Source of the DNA: Pedobacter sp. KBS0701
GTDB lineage: Bacteria > Bacteroidota > Bacteroidia > Sphingobacteriales > Sphingobacteriaceae
Direction: 5' to 3'
Assembly (NCBI RefSeq): GCF_005938645.2
Contig: NZ_CP042171.1
Coordinates: 1,798,001 to 1,862,000 of the forward strand
Length of the DNA: 64,000 bases
Positions 63,255 through 64,000 of the stretch are shown here, one piece after another. Each line of letters opens with the position of its first letter. The stretch's first letter is position 1. Below the pieces are notes generated by a model that worked only from the letters and a program-made list of their open reading frames with translations, ran no database searches and had not been told where the DNA came from. The position numbers and the translations under genes were made by a program.

Positions 63255-63564
63255 TGAAAATCTTCCCAAAAGATTAAAAGAACATTTTGAAAGTCATGAG
63301 ATTTATACTGTTCGTGACATGGGCTGGAATGGTGTTAAGAATGGAGAATTACTGAAGTTAATGATTGCCGATGAATTTGATGTATTTATTACTTTTGATA
63401 AAAATCTTCAATTTCAACAAAATTTTTCAAAATATACACTTCCGATAATCGTTTTGAATGCATTTGATAATACTTATCTGACATTAAAAGAATTTATACC
63501 TCAAATTTTATTATTACTGAAATCGAATCTCAAAGTTGGTGCAAACATCATTACCTACAAATAA
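63238..63564 (+). CDS. DUF5615 PIN-like protein, likely toxin
   Basis: A 108-residue protein: MKLLLDENLPKRLKEHFESHEIYTVRDMGWNGVKNGELLKLMIADEFDVFITFDKNLQFQQ (acidic residues Asp6 and Glu7 at the start, then Asp near 53). This pattern of LLDENLP, a central GELL and TFDKNL is the DUF5615/Mut7-C PIN-like nuclease fold. Paired with DUF433 by a 17-base overlap. Convergent with the partial gene to the right, overlapping by 10 bases. Toxin activity is inferred from the family. Confidence 0.9.
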   Translation: MKLLLDENLPKRLKEHFESHEIYTVRDMGWNGVKNGELLKLMIADEFDVFITFDKNLQFQQNFSKYTLPIIVLNAFDNTYLTLKEFIPQILLLLKSNLKVGANIITYK

Positions 63565-64000
63565 ACATTTGGCATAATTTCCCAGGCCCATGGCTTTTTA
63601 AAGGTTTTGAAAGTTCTCAGTTGAGAAAAATATAATACCTCACTTGTTCTCCTATTAGCAATGTCTCTTCGGTGCAGGTTACCAACAGTGGTAAATAATT
63701 CACGCGTTTTGAAATCGTACACCCTTTCTGTCATATCGCCGCTGTTCTGGTTAAAGTAAAGATTGATGGCACTGGTTAAAAACCAATCTTTGTTTTCGAA
63801 TTTAAAGGTATAACCCAATTCCCAGCGCCACTCTGATCCTCCTTGAAAACGGAGATAGAGTTGTTGGTCTTTAATCGCAATCTGCTGTAGCGGGTCGCCC
63901 AGTTTACCACCTTCTTCCGAGCGTAAAATAAAATCGTTGTTCTGTGTAGATAAACTTAAAGCACCTGTTGATTTATCTTTGAAAAATATGGCTAAAATCC
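63555..64000 (-). CDS. Partial hypothetical protein (C-terminal part)
   Basis: The frame enters from the right edge and ends at TAG 63555. Visible residues show ILAIFFKDKSTGALSLSTQN, then EEGGKLGDPLQQIAIKDQQL and the motif YLRFQGGSEWRWELGYTFKFENKDWFL, then a tail. The GGSEWRW...W-FL pattern resembles secreted Bacteroidota proteins of unknown function. The real start and any signal peptide lie outside the window. An internal TTG at 63818 is not the start. Confidence 0.65.
   Translation of the reverse strand, partial: ILAIFFKDKSTGALSLSTQNNDFILRSEEGGKLGDPLQQIAIKDQQLYLRFQGGSEWRWELGYTFKFENKDWFLTSAINLYFNQNSGDMTERVYDFKTRELFTTVGNLHRRDIANRRTSEVLYFSQLRTFKTFKKPWAWEIMPNVYL

Overview
The window reads as chromosomal core and near-core DNA of a Bacteroidota species, most likely a Pedobacter-like member of the Sphingobacteriaceae. 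The evidence is AT-rich sequence, Bacteroidota-type promoters (TAnnTTTG -7 boxes), weak or absent Shine-Dalgarno sites, GLPGLI and carboxypeptidase-like/TonB-type outer-membrane proteins, tandem DUF3857 transglutaminase proteins, a LytTR regulator, a type I IPP isomerase next to a squalene/phytoene synthase, and many lineage-typical intergenic repeats. No rRNA, tRNA, IS element, prophage or CRISPR array was found.

Layout. 1-8.5 kb (minus): pyrG-yidC (yidC runs off the left edge), an outer-membrane beta-barrel/GLPGLI pair, a DinB-like protein, a lipoprotein and a frameshifted outer-membrane protein. 8.6-16.3 kb: a MarR-GNAT fusion, kdsB/DUF5808/deoxynucleoside kinase/trpS (minus), then plsC, gatC, a LolD/MacB-type ATPase, PduO-type cobalamin adenosyltransferase, a DUF2795 protein and a 52-aa membrane protein (plus). 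16.3-24 kb: ispD and queA (minus), a MacB-type permease, a class I aminotransferase (minus), and a CDF transporter-Nudix-bioA run. 24-29.5 kb (minus): VOC protein, YjbR-like protein, exonuclease-GIY-YIG protein, outer-membrane protein and two response regulators. 30.5-32.8 kb: a tight operon of a CarH-like B12-binding MerR regulator, a phytoene/squalene synthase and idi. 33-41.7 kb: a broken Nei-type glycosylase with a KTSC gene, a HipA-like kinase/DUF3037 pair, an SF1 helicase, topoisomerase III and an L,D-transpeptidase. 41.9-54.1 kb: an SDR protein, two tandem DUF3857 proteins, an ExoX-like exonuclease, an M1 peptidase, an AraC regulator with an esterase, and queG. 54.2-64 kb: a GNAT-nitrilase fusion, ruvB, hydroxyacyl-CoA dehydrogenase, pdxH, yqgE, purK-purE, an HI0933-type flavoprotein, a DUF433/DUF5615 toxin-antitoxin pair and a partial hypothetical gene.

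How genes may work together. The CarH-like regulator carries the AdoCbl-binding residues of light-sensing CarH and heads an isoprenoid/carotenoid operon, and the window also encodes the enzyme that makes its likely chromophore. QueA and QueG are consecutive steps of queuosine formation. IspD and Idi both belong to isoprenoid supply. PurK and PurE act in series.

The least explained material lies between genes: several families of palindromic or structured repeats, some with compensatory stem changes, plus an inverted repeat in the pyrG leader and one before the CarH-like gene. Two genes look inactivated: the frameshifted outer-membrane protein, with a suspect G run, and the Nei glycosylase, with an internal deletion apparently between short direct repeats. 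All family assignments come from reading the sequence; no database search was run.
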